64,000 bases of DNA from Takakia lepidozioides. Taxonomy: Eukaryota; Streptophyta; Takakiopsida; Takakiales; Takakiaceae. Location of the stretch: assembly GCA_030704615.1 (NCBI GenBank), contig CM060731.1:19656001-19720000 (forward strand), written 5' to 3'. Below the pieces are notes generated by a model that worked only from the letters and a program-made list of their open reading frames with translations, ran no database searches and was not told the origin of the DNA. This document shows positions 36,813 to 48,130 of this stretch, piece by piece. The position numbers and the translations under genes are program-made. Each line of letters opens with the position of its first letter. Position 1 is the first letter of the stretch.

Positions 36813-37283
36813 GCACATCAAGGAATTGCGTTGAGACAACGCATATGTCATCTGTTGCCTGGGATGACTCGGGAAAACCAGGGCCCACTTCAAGAGCAAG
36901 GGCCTGCCTTCACATACATGATGAATTGTCTGGGTCTAGTCTTTGACTTTCCAAGCTAATGAGTTGTAGGTGGTGAGTATAACTGGGGGATTTTGAAGTT
37001 TGTACGATGAGACAATGTCAATGTAGATTTATTGGCAGAACTGTGTTGCGCATCAAGGAACTGCGTTGAGACAACGCATATGTCATCTGTGGCCTGGGAT
37101 GATTCGGGAAAACCTGGGCCCACCTCAAGAGCAATGGCCTGCCTTCACATACATGATGAATTGTCTGGGTCTAGTCTCTTACTTTCCAAGCCAACGAGCT
37201 GTAGGTGGTGAGTATAACTGGGGGATTTTGAAGTTTGTACGATTAGACAATGTCAATGTAGATTTATTGGCAAAACTGCGCAA
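36813..37283. repeat. 235-bp tandem duplication
   Basis: The sequence from CATCAAGGAATTGCGTTGAG (36816) recurs at 37051 as CATCAAGGAACTGCGTTGAG and remains alignable for about 232 bp, to the TTTATTGGCARAACTG ends near 37042 and 37280. I estimate 90-95 % identity by eye. Neither copy has an open frame across its length. Confidence 0.9.
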
Positions 37284-37289
37284 AGGGTT

Positions 37290-38348
37290 TTGATGCTTAA
37301 CACCCATACTTGCGATTAAGTTTCGAATTAGATACATACAGTGTAATGGGAATATTTCATCCATATCTATAAATGAATGAAATCCATGGATGAATAGTTT
37401 TATGCACGCTTGAGTACGTCTACTAGCCACCACAGGCCGACATCCTCTCCCCAAGGAAGACAATGACTTGCATTTCCTCCTATCCTATTTGCTCTCGTTG
37501 AAATTTCTGATCCTCATAATGGAAGACTTATGTCAGACATGTGAATCGCCCCAGGATTAAAGAGGCCCTACTAGCTTAGAGAGAATATTCTGTAAGGGGT
37601 GCCCCACAGAATTGCCCTTTGTTAAGGGGCGCAAAAAAAGACGTCCTTCGCAAGGGTGGCCCTAACTAACACATTTGTCTTTTCCTATAACGGGGCCCGA
37701 ATCCTTAATGTTGTTGATTTCCTTTAAAACTAAGTTAGATTTTAGGAGAGGGAATGATTTTTGACATCTTCATCTAAAATTTATATTAATTATCATTTTT
37801 ATGTCGTGGGCCCACATGGCAATTGGTGCCAAGATTTTAGAAGGGTGAATGGAAAGGTGTCCATGAAACCACCCTTTCTCGTTTTTAAGCGGTGATTCCC
37901 TCTTGGGGCGGTTGAAGTGCAATAAATGTCAAAAGAGCAGGCAACCAAAGTACAAGGGAGAAAAAGAGAGGACCAAACTCAAAATAGCACCGAAATGAGC
38001 GTAAAATGCGTTTCACCCTATATTTGGTTTTTGGCATTCCTCTCCTGATACATGGCGCGGCGTGAAACCAAGCGGAAAAGAGGTTGGGTTGTGGGCTTGC
38101 TGCAGGCTCGCCCTATCCCTAGTTCCTCTTTTGGTACTACGTATGCTCGACTTATCGGATACGCAGAAAGTGCCCACGAAAGCATTGTGGAGATGTATTA
38201 AGGGGCGGAAGGCAATGTGACTTAACGGATAACTTTATTGTAAGCTACACAAGGATTTGAAGAAATAACCCGTGTGTAAGGGGGTCCAAAAAAAAACGGT
38301 AGGAAGACAACAGATATTAAATAGAGGATGGTTCACGCGCCAAGTAGA
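37290..38348. other. Intergenic, no supported gene
   Basis: No coding region or bounded repeat was recognised between the tandem duplication and the solo LTR. Short frames show no domain features. Confidence 0.5.
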
Positions 38349-38353
38349 ATACA

Positions 38354-38677
38354 TGTGTCAAGTGGTGGTATGTAGGGGTGACATGTGTGGGGCAATCTTC
38401 TAAAAGGTCCACGACCACTTGAGTGGGTCCGGGGCCACCATCCTCCGAGGCTATATAAAGGAGGAGTGCTCTTGCTCTCCCTACCTTTGACTACTTACTC
38501 TCTTGTTACTTACTAAGTTAGTACTTACTTTAGTGGGCTCTGCATAGGCAGGCCCCCAAAAAGGAAAAAAGAGGCAAACATCATGGACCGTATCTATATT
38601 AATTAATAGAACAACTAAGCTGAATAAAGCCCCCACCAAGTGGCAGGGCTTGCATGGATTACATGCATTTGTTTTCA
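38354..38677 (+). mobile_element. Solo LTR (324 bp) with 5-bp target duplication ATACA
   Basis: The sequence starts TGTGTCAAG and ends TTTTCA (TG...CA), and is flanked by direct ATACA copies at 38349-38353 and 38678-38682. Inside are a TATA box TATATAAA (38452-38459) and a polyadenylation signal AATAAA (38623-38628) in the order expected for U3-R-U5. No internal retrotransposon domain or second LTR lies nearby, so it is best read as a solo LTR left by recombination between two LTRs. Confidence 0.75.
38452..38459 (+). promoter_or_regulatory. TATA box of the solo LTR
   Basis: TATATAAA preceded by GGC and followed by GGAGGAG is a strong plant-type TATA element. It sits inside the LTR upstream of its AATAAA, so it is probably the retroelement promoter rather than that of a host gene; no downstream coding region was found. 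Confidence 0.6.
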
Positions 38678-38844
38678 ATACAGCAGAGACAGCAGGTGGA
38701 AGCTAGTCATCGATTTGTTATATGCCTCAGGCCATGCGATGGCACGAGTTTGCTACAAATGTAGCTAGGCAAATTTAGATTCATCCACATGCATAGAGGA
38801 CGAGCTGGATGGGCAGCAGTTAGTAGAAAGTTTGTACCAGACAA

Positions 38845-39030
38845 CCAAGTTGTAGCCCAGTGGCAACGGGCACATACCACCTCGGAAGTGGTTGTGGGTT
38901 CAATCCACCCTTGGTGTCACAAAAGTGTCCACCTTCCTAGCGGAAGGCAGTAAGCCTTCGGGGTGAAGAGACACCATAATTTACGCTTCTTTCCTTCGGG
39001 AGGCGTTGTATATATAGTGTGTTGGACTGG
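38845..39030 (+). mobile_element. tRNA-derived SINE
   Basis: The A box TAGCCCAGTGG (38853-38863) and B box GGTTCAATCC (38897-38906) have tRNA-like spacing. The body that follows (TTCCTAGCGGAAGGCAGTAA, then GCCTTCGGGGTGAAGAGACA) carries a small stem-loop. This structure is typical of tRNA-derived SINEs with a degenerate cloverleaf head. The 3' end is not sharply defined and no poly-A tail or target duplication was found. Confidence 0.65.
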
Positions 39031-39092
39031 TATATAGGTCTGGCCGGGTATCAACCTGGGTATTGAATAATCGACCGGGCTGGGGAGATGGT

Positions 39093-39106
39093 GGGGGGGG
39101 GGGGGG
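39093..39106 (+). repeat. Poly-G run (14 bp)
   Basis: A 14-bp uninterrupted G run in a G-rich stretch. It could form a G-quadruplex with neighbouring G tracts or reflect homopolymer expansion or length error. Confidence 0.85.
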
Positions 39107-39479
39107 TTGAGTGTGCGAGTGAAGGGGTGGTGGACTAGCAGGGTCATGACTAGGGGTCTGGGTATGCGGGGATGAGTAGGAGGGGGAGGGAGCTGACATG
39201 GCGTAGGGGAGAGTGTCAATGGTATCAGTATCCTCGGCATGAGATGATTTAAGAATTTGTAGAATAGAGGGGGTAGGGGCGGTACGAAAAGCGGGGAGTA
39301 GATCTTGCGGACTGTGGGGAAAAAGAAGACATGGTAGGTCACATTCAAGGGTGCATGAGGCCGATGGGTGGCAAAATAGAGTACGGAGGTGGTTAAGGAA
39401 TCTGCAGGTTTTGGCAGTGGCTCTGGAGTGTTTAAGGGTGAATCCTATGGGGGTCAAGAGGCAGTTGCCGGTTTCTTAC

Positions 39480-39950
39480 AGCACCGAGGTAGACGTAATC
39501 CCCCCCTCCCCCCCGCCATGTTCGCCGACTTTTAGTGCTGATCCTAACAACTCCACCGCCTTCATTCTTGAAGACATTCTCGGGGTCAGAACCCAGACAT
39601 CAACTGACGCGTTTGGCGCTACATGTCTGGAGACGTACTACCTTTGCAAATGGACCGGTTTTTCCTCAGATGACAACACTTGGCAAATTGAGGACGACCT
39701 CTTTGGTTCACATGATGATTGTGACCCCATCCACAACCTCGCCCTCCTTACTGCGTTCCATAAACGTACCAACATTAACTACCTAACACACACTCACCAG
39801 CAACATGTCTCTCAGGCACAACTCACAGATGCCCGCAACATTCCCTACCCGCTCGCCATTCCTCACATTCACGTCAACACTACCGAATGTAACCCTGATA
39901 AAGACATTGCCCACGACTCCCCCTTAATTTGTCAAGGCCCTCGGCAGTAA
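39480..39950 (+). pseudogene. Chromodomain-containing fragment
   Basis: The open frame contains FILEDILGVR, then LETYYLCKWTGFSSDDNTWQ and IEDDL, matching the chromodomain pattern (Y-L-V-K-W-K-G-Y, then ENTWE-P-E-NL) that normally binds methylated histone H3 tails. It ends at a stop near 39950, after which the downstream frame continues with further stops (about 40094). The order relative to RNase H suggests a retroelement polyprotein. No start codon can be trusted. Confidence 0.7.
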
Positions 39951-40869
39951 AAAATCTACGCCCTCAACGGCCGATACATTGGTCTCATCCCCAATGATCG
40001 GCTAGCGTGGCTCTGGCATAAATACTCTACTCCTAACCCAAAGGCATATCAAATATTGCTACCCAGACAGGATTTTTCTACTGAAATCTGCTAGTAATTA
40101 GACCGCTACCTTAAAGACATCCCCTCCAAAAAACCCCGCGTCCAATCCAAACTAATTCAAGCACACACTCACAGTACTATCCCCAAATAACTGTCTAGCC
40201 TTCTAATCTCCTCCTTCCAACTTACTCACTCCTACTACTCTAGCCTACTCATGTGCCCCATGGAACTTACCTCATATGCTAGCCCACACCATAGAGACTG
40301 CAGCTTTGGCGCCACTAGTCTTGCTACCCAGCATAGGTGGTCCGGTCACGGCTTTGCTCACCCCTCTTACTCCCAAATACAAGAAGCCCTCCAATGGGTT
40401 CGTATTGCTGCCCACTCATCCCCCTCTGCCTGTACTATTCTCCTACTCACACAACAACGGCCTCCCGACAACCCCCCACCCACTTCTACAACTCCCCTAT
40501 GGCGTTACCCTTCTAGCCACCTTTGAACCAAACCAGCTACTATATGAACACAACCTCTCATTCCCTAAATACCTCCGATGCTCAGAACCCACCACTACGT
40601 CACTGCTACTTGTCCAACACACCCATCCCACCTGCACGCCCATTACCCTCCCCTCTACCTTACACCACTTACTCGTACATACATGAGGGATGAAAGTCTC
40701 CATTACACCCAACACACATCATCTTCCCTCTACATCTTGCTCCTTACTCACCCTGTTTCCCAGAGTCAACCCAAGCAAGGCCTAGATAAGGGCGCTACCG
40801 CGCCCCTCTCCCGCCCCCTACTGACCCACCGGTCTCACATCTACGTCTGCCGCTCAAATTCTCTCCTTC

Positions 40870-41308
40870 ACACTCCCATTATACAGATGGCTCCCAATCC
40901 GGCTCTAACGCTGGCTACGGTGTTTTTCACACTGCTAATAACGGTGGGGTAGCTCTTAGACTTCCAGGCCCAGCCACTATGTTATGCGTTGAGCTTATGG
41001 CAATCTTTGAAGCACTCTCCCAGCTGTCCTCCTTCTCCCCCCCATACTACATTTTCACAGACAGCCTTACCTCAATATTTCTTCTTCTCAACCACCTCTC
41101 CAGCCCCTCCTGCCACCTTCACCACCCAGACCGGAACCTCGTTGCAGCTATCATTAACCATGCGGCTTCCATTAATCACCCCATACACCTTTTCAAAGTC
41201 CGCTCCCACACTGGTATCACCGGTAACGACAACGCAGACCTCCTCGCCCAGGTAGGGGCCGCCCAACCCCCACTGGATCCCACGGCCGACCCCATCCATA
41301 TTGCTTGA
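40870..41308 (+). pseudogene. RNase HI domain with all four catalytic acids
   Basis: One frame runs from YTDGSQSGSNAGYGVFHTA (about 40891) to the stop at 41306-41308. The catalytic residues D (TDGS), E (CVELMAIFEA), D (IFTDSLTS) and D (GNDNADLLA) are present in order, and the KVRSHTGITGN segment matches the conserved His loop (WVPSHxGIxGN). The enzyme would degrade the RNA strand of RNA-DNA hybrids during reverse transcription. It is the best preserved part of the element and reads without a break. Confidence 0.8.
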
Positions 41309-41449
41309 ACACTCACCCATTCTCGCTAATTCACCCAGTACCAAGCCCCCCTACTTACCAAACCCATACATAACCTAAAATCCACTCTCACACGCGAAGC
41401 ACACAAACAAGCCTCAACCTCTACCCGCCATACCAAAGCCCATCTCCAA

Positions 41450-41765
41450 AAATGGACACAATCTACATTCACCACAAATTGTCAAACTACTTTTGGCACA
41501 CCAAGACTGTCACCGACACGCAAATCCGCCAAACACTTAAATTTTGTTACGCCCAATACATGGGACACCAATGCAAGCACACCTTTTGGCCACGCCAATT
41601 CCTATCCCCCAATTGCCCGTTATGCTCACACACACATATAGTACGTGACACCTGGCCCCACCTCCTCAGTCAATGTACTCACCCCGTTATACATGGTCTC
41701 CGTGTCACTCGCCATAACCACGCAGTTTAGCACATCCATAAACTTCTCATGTCCAGATCGGAACA
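41450..41765 (+). pseudogene. C-terminal zinc-knuckle-like segment of the retroelement
   Basis: The frame contains CPLCSHTHIVRDTWPHLLSQ followed by CTHPVIHGLRVTRHNHAV. The spacing C-x2-C-x12-H-x4-C resembles the knuckle near the end of many non-LTR polyproteins. A stop after RHNHAV (41728-41730) interrupts what could be a longer conserved tail. It follows the RNase H domain after about 150 bp of poorly conserved sequence containing frame changes. Confidence 0.55.
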
Positions 41766-41769
41766 ACCA

Positions 41770-44240
41770 GAGGCTGCAAATGTGATCACAATAAAACAAC
41801 AAAAGTCCTAATGGACTGCATTAAAAGTTGAGGGCAATTTGGCTGCCCAAGGAGATTCTCATAATTCGGCGCAGTCAGGAATCATTACATTGAAGAGAAT
41901 TTGTTGTGCAGCATGCAGGGCGCTCAACCCTAAACGCCCTCTCCCTACTTGTACTTAGCTCCATCGCCGCTTGCGACCCTCAATAATGGTATCGCATGCA
42001 AATATCAACAACGACAACCCAGGCTCGTTTGGTATCGACGAGCAAATCCTTAACTCAATATCCACCCCAGTAGGTTATGGACCTGGGTATAATGTTCTTT
42101 CATACCAGTAGGGTATGTATGGTGCGTGCACATCGCGGAGAGTTACGAAGAACGTGCGCTCTTGCTTTTGGGGATAGGAACGTCCTTCCGTCAAACTCCA
42201 CCCCATGAGTAGCTTGGCGGGGCCCGATGGCGGGACACCGTTGGAGATGCTACGAGTAATGGTAGGAAGAACCATACTCCCCAGTGCTTGGGCGTGCAAA
42301 ACGTTGTTGTGGTGTTGTCGAAAATGGTCTAGGAGCTGTCAAATTCCAAAGCTTGTTTAGGTTGATTCAAGGTTATATGTGGGGCATTTGGATTGGTGCA
42401 TAAACTGTGGCTATGGGACCAAATAAGTGATTTAATAATTGTCTTTAATTGTGAGAAGAAAATGTATGGTAGTTGTGGATCGTTGGAATGGTGTATACAA
42501 ACGAGTTTAGCTAATGACGGTTCATGATATTCCATATAGGCCGGTAAGGGCAGGAGGGATTTATATATGACTGTGCGAGGGTCAAATATAGCAAATATGA
42601 GCACACGCGGGGGGTCTGCCAATAGAGGGTGATCACTGTTGACATGGTTGTTGTGTGGAATAAATAAGATGGTAAAAGCTTCATTGGATGCATGCAGGGT
42701 AGCTATGCGTGCTCAATGTATCGTTTCAGTAGCTAGGATTTTGTGGGGTGTACCTGCAGGGATTGGATTTGGAAGAGGACGCAACAATGCCACGCCTGGG
42801 TGCGGTGCGGAGGTTCATGTCAGGCCTCCATGAATGAAGGTGTTATTCGTCTTCTAAGTTGCCTAAAACAATCTTCCGCTTCGTTGTCCGAGTGAGAAGG
42901 TCGCCCTCGAGCCCAAGATTTCTACCATGGAGAGGAGTTCCCTCCACAAAACTTCTTACCGCCTCTGCCATCTTCAGAGGATCAGAAGACCGCGCTACCG
43001 CCCGATGTAATAATTGTTGGCGGTCGGGACCAGAACCCTTTGCACCACCCTTTAGATAAATATGGAAGGCCGATGACTGCAAAATAGCCCTTGTCATGTC
43101 GTCTTTGTTGGCTATTTACAAGTCCACTTTTAAGACACCACTCCCGGTCTGCCAGCTCACATGCACGGACTCAGACACGTGAAGGTGCCGGAGGACTAAG
43201 AGTGCCCACAACTACTGTTCAGATATCTCTAGAGATGTTGGAGGATGACCTTCCACTACAGAATAGAAAGCCGGTTTTAGAGACCGCCGTGTCCACAACA
43301 TGTTGGCACATCGCCCGGACGTCCGACACTTCAAGAGTAAAGTGTTGGGCAGTACGGTCTGACAGTGCAGATGCATGCAAAGAAGAAATCCGTCCACTCC
43401 ACAGTTTGGGTGTTCCTGCTCCAAGATATGTGGGTCACCACCATCCTCCGGCTTTAGGCACACTTGCCATTGATAGGATCTTGCTAAACCTAGGGAACCA
43501 AAACATCGATCAGTTTCGTATAAATTGGAATAGTTTGTCATTTCCAGTAGACATGTGAGAAGACTGGAGTAATATGAATGAGTGAGATGAAGTTTTGTGG
43601 TAAGGGAATCCACGAGGGGTGTGGGAAGTATTGAGTGGGAGTGCGTAAGAGACCCCATTGTATCACCACCTGGTAAATGGGGTTTACGGTTCAAACACAC
43701 TCACAACAGTATACCCACTTCTAAAAGATATAATCATGAGGGGACATAGAATGAATGCCCATGAACAATAAACCAATTCAGACTATGGCTGACCAGCCAC
43801 AATCAGTGTCATTCTAAGTCATGCAGGAGATGGAAAAAGAGCCAGCATGTAATGGAAGCCAAATGTGTCTGGTAAATGCATGACAGGGCTGGAAAACCTG
43901 AGTTTGGATGAGCATATTGCACATATTCTGCTGCTTTGGGCACAGGGCGGGAAAAATGGTGTGTTCCTGTCAAACCGCGAGATACATATCAGATATTCCT
44001 GCCCCCCTGTCATGTATGACAAGAACTTCCTTCAAACGCATACAATGCCAGACATAGCAGAAAATGAGACATGTCCACACGTTCTCCCTCGACTACATAA
44101 GTGGGTCGTAGGAACACAGCCACTTGTGTGTAGAATTGAGAGCTGCTTTGCATATTCGTCGTCATTTTTTGTATTACCTTTCAGACCTCAGACTTGTATG
44201 TGCCTTCAATCTGCCTTGCATTTCTTTCATTCCACTTCCT
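41770..44240. other. Intergenic, no supported gene
   Basis: No domain was recognised. A minus-strand frame at 43097-42843 starts with ATG and has 84 codons, but nothing in it is familiar. A motif near 43618-43650 is shared with 22358-22390. Confidence 0.45.
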
Positions 44241-44244
44241 TACA

Positions 44245-46808
44245 ATGTCGGATGTGTTGCTTGAATCGGCTTCCTCCTGGTTACAAGAGCAGCCTGAATT
44301 CGATGAAGGCACAATGAGGGAGCTCTTGGGTGACCTCAGTGGCATCATGGGGTCCCGCATTCAAGTCTTGGAAGCCTTGGTGGACCGGTCACAACCAACA
44401 GTAGGGGATATAATTCTTAGGGGTCATGAATCCGTCGCAAGAGTGGGATGGTGTGGCTTCTACGACGAGAGCAACACGGTTGCTGCAAAAGAACCTAACA
44501 AGCTGGTCCTCAGGTCCAGATTCTTGTGTGCACCAAACAAGGAGTGGGGACCAGTGGCTTTGGGCTTGGACCCTGCTCAAGAAAACGAATGTTTCCATAT
44601 ACTCATTGTATTCCAGTGGCTAGATGGTGCTTGGGACTCCATAAGATGATTGATGCACTTCCATCCCCCATACAGAGGTTGATTTAGAGGAGAGCTTCAC
44701 CATCAAGACCATGGACAACCGCAGGTGAAATCTGTGTTACTCTAGAGGGCAACACTATGCATGTAATGTTTGCTTCCATTATGCACATGCCCAAAAACAC
44801 CTCTTCTGTGTTTTTGCGAGTGTTGCCTAAGTGGGGGATGAATCACTTTCAGCATTCCATTCACTTTTTTCGGTGGGATGTCCATGTGGATGTGTGGAAG
44901 GAGAGAATGGTGAGAATGGAGACAAATGTGCCTACGTATGATTGGAACTTCAAGGAGGTAGACTGGTTAGAGATTTACTGAATGAGTGGTGCCTGGCCTG
45001 TTCGAGCATGGTACCATTGTCCGTTCCATCTTGGGAGAAGGCCAGTAGGTGGTATTCGTGAGGTACTGCAGGTGATTGCATGTGCCTTCTGTAGGATTCT
45101 TTGTAATCCACTTCTGTCTTTTATAAAATACTCCCTTCCCCTGTTGTCGCACACAATCTCCCTGTTTCAGTTTGCATAGTCTTTGCATTGGGTTTGTTGT
45201 GTTTGTGTACTGTGTTGTATACATGGATCCATGTGCGGACCTGAATTGCTCTGAATGACATATGCCAATACCTGACATTGAGGTGACAGACCTCGTCTTC
45301 TGCAAATCCTGTTGTGCCATCTTCAATTTGTACTTTATCAATCCACAATTATGACAAAGATATAGTTTTACAATTGGCATGGTATGGTATGGTATTTGGA
45401 AACCACTCCTCGTTTGGAAACCAATTAGCAGATGGTATGACATATGAACGATGGTACCAGCCCAAAGCCATGTTCAATTACAAGTTTATGACATTGCAAT
45501 GGTCCCCAAAATGTATCAGGTTTGTTACATACCACAGTGGGCCTGCAACAAAACTTTCATACCAGTCTGCTCCACATTATGGAGGATTGTTGTTTGGGCA
45601 CATACTGGTATACCATGATGACCACAATACCAACTGGTATGAACCCAAATGATGCCAACACCAGCTGATGTGAGGTATTTCCAATGATGTCATTTCGAAG
45701 CCATAAAAATAGTGATTATGAACAGTGTTAACAAATAAACTACACTTGAAGAAGTTAATATACATAACTACAAGTATGTGGTCACATGTGCCCACGCATT
45801 ATTATAGAACTCAAATGGAGAGGAGAGAAAATGGACACCACCTTCCTCTGGTATATGGCCAAGTATTATCCCAAATGATAGGAAGTGCTCTTGTATGCCC
45901 TCCCAGTGCATGTATTACCGCGCCATGGTTTTGAATTCTCAACTGTATTACATGTGATATTGGCGGGAAATGGAGCCCAGGCGGGTTGGGGCCTGAGGTT
46001 TTGCCTTTGTTGCGGTCTTTCACACGTCCTCCTCCTCTTCTTGTGTTTTTCTCTTTCCGCTGTACCAGACGTCCTCCTCCTCGTCCCCTTGTAGCCTTGG
46101 TTGCACATCTGTGTTGCAGACGTTCTGTATGTCGTGTTGTGTTTTCGTGCTGTGTTTTTGTCAATGGACTATCCTCCCTCTCATTGCTATATGGCTTACA
46201 CCTCCGCCGCCACCGCTTCGCAGTTGAAGGTGTGTGTACAAGATGCCCGAGACATATCCGAATCTCTCCCGCATTCTTCCACATGTACACACACTCTTGT
46301 TTCTAGCATTGTTTTTGGTGCGGGGATGCTGAAGCACGTCTTGCTTGAGGGCGTAATGTATAAGGCCAATGCCCCGAAAACATATGGGCTGCAGTATGTA
46401 ACAATGGGCATCCCTGTAGGCATTTGGGATGTACTTGCCATGGCAGCGGAAGATAACAATTACCGTCTGGACAACACAGTGAAGGCTCGCAAATCTGGGG
46501 ACCATGTGTGAATGGAGGTGAATATTCGGAGTGGAGGAGAACATCTTCTGGATGGTGGAGGCTGATGTGTCCGGGGCGCTGGCAAAGATTGCAGTGTTGG
46601 ATCTGAGGAAGTGCCTATAAACTACAAGGAGCAACATCATCGTGAAGGGCAAATTCACAATGCGGTTCAAGAAATACATTGTTTCAAAAGGCCCAGACAG
46701 TGTACCTTGGTCACTGGGCACCACCGCAACTGAGGCTTTCTTTATGGACAAAACCAATATTGTGGAATATTGTGATGTCGATGAGGTAGCAGGGAAGTTC
46801 TTCTGAAG
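44245..46808 (+). pseudogene. Decayed coding chain of unknown function (plus strand)
   Basis: Protein-like segments occur in sequence on the plus strand but in changing frames. 44245-44649 has an ATG and 134 codons (MSDVLLESASSWLQEQPEFD at its start). 44670-44981 continues through VDLEESFTIKTMDNR and, after a one-base shift, EGNTMHVMFAS and KWGMNHFQHSIHFFRWDVHV. 46167-46511 begins MDYPPSHCYMAY. 46530-46806 (ENIFWMVEADVSGALAKIAV) ends at a stop and carries one internal stop. Amino-acid composition looks genuine, but I do not recognise the family. The frame changes suggest a decayed transposon-borne gene; some breaks could be unrecognised introns. Confidence 0.4.
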
Positions 46809-47119
46809 TTGTGGATTGACAGGGCCTGTCCTCCATTTACCCACACTCATATGTCTTTGCTCATGCTTCTAGTGAGCATTTCATGTGGACAATAGCTTCA
46901 GCCCCTGACAATGTGTATTCAAATACCCACTGCTGCAGTGAATGTCTTCGTACAATGCAGGGATGTCCTTATTTTTGTTGATGTCTGAAATACAACAAGT
47001 GCGTGGACGATTTGTGTATGTTGCACCGTGTTAAGTCCATTGTACATAATGGCTTGTGACGATTTACGAATGTGAACAGACTCAAACATAAAAGGACACA
47101 TTGCAACCTTCCTGTCATA

Positions 47120-47631
47120 CATGGTGACTCAGCATATCCCTGTGCATGATGGGGCTTCAGATTACTTGGGGTGCATGTGTGCCATTTGGGGTAGGCTGGC
47201 AGTGGGCGTCCCTCATAGTGATGCGTACTCTTATCCCTCGCTCATTCATACAGTGAACCCCTTATTGCATGGCACTTGAACATGATGGAGACGAGGAATT
47301 TAATCCTTGGGATTACGTGAATGAAAGGCAATGTGCATTGGAAATGGGGGTTGGAGAGACATGTGTCTTGGAATACGTTCCACAAAGCCTCGAGTGGTAT
47401 GGTCCAGAGACACTTGCACGTCGGGTGTACATGCATAGGCGGTGGGCTGGTTTTTTCGAGAAGAACGATGTTGCATGGGAATTCATCATAAGACCCCATG
47501 CACGCTGCCCTGTATGCATGTATCACTACGGAAATCCTAATGGCAGTCATTGGGGACCTTACGTGCAACATATCGCAAGTATTGGAGGGTGGAGCACAAA
47601 ACTTTGGCATGCATTATATTTAATATCCTAA
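47120..47631 (+). pseudogene. Unknown protein-like fragment with a CPVC motif
   Basis: A frame from about 47122 (HIPVHDGASDYLGCMCAIWG) ends near 47277, and an overlapping ATG frame at 47269-47631 continues for 120 codons with ETCVLEYVPQSLEWYG and HARCPVCMYHYGNPNGSHWG. The two probably formed one protein before a one-base change. I cannot assign a family. It lies in a block of transposon-like remnants and is probably one of them. Confidence 0.4.
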
Positions 47632-48130
47632 CAGAAGATGACATTCGAGCGGTCTATCCGTTTTTACCATCAATGGACTATGCATATGAGTACGACTGGA
47701 TTGTCAATGGATAGTTCTTATATGCATGTTTACAGGGTGCACACAATGTGAACTACAGTGAGTCAAAAGACAATGCAGGAAAACAATGTTGTGTTGTTTG
47801 CTTCAGTAAAGAACCACATGAAGCATTTTTGAGCACAAGCACATCATTGTAGACATGTGAGGATAGTGTGTACAATGAAATTAAGCATTGCAATGACAGT
47901 GCAAAACATTCATTTCATTTTGCTGCGACAACTATACCGAGTTCTGGTTCTAGGCTGCGAAAGGTGGGTAGCACGGACAGGAGGTTGCACAGGGTGTTCA
48001 GGAAACCTGACATGTGGTGGTCGTGCGTATGGGAGGCCATGTCCTTCTGCACCCTCCAATTCTGCCATAACCAAGTTGCGAATGTTCCCTCTCTTTGCCA
48101 AAGCAGTCTCAACGGGGAACCATTGGAGGT

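Larger units (their letters stand above)
39480..41770 (+). mobile_element. Remnant of a chromodomain/RNase H retroelement (non-LTR-like)
   Basis: Three consecutive pieces on one strand appear to belong to one element: a chromodomain-like segment (39570-39720), an intact-looking RNase H domain (about 40890-41305) and a C-terminal zinc-knuckle-like segment (41600-41730, CPLC, then HLLSQCTHP and RHNHAV). RNase H followed by a CCHC-type knuckle near the C-terminus is known from non-LTR retrotransposons. No reverse transcriptase was recognised, so it is deleted or too decayed. Several stops and frame changes interrupt 39950-40880. Confidence 0.65.

Noticed and set aside
38917-39348. Minus-strand Pro-rich frame of 143 codons
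   Set aside because: Antisense to the SINE and G-rich tract, proline-rich through C runs only; not a gene.
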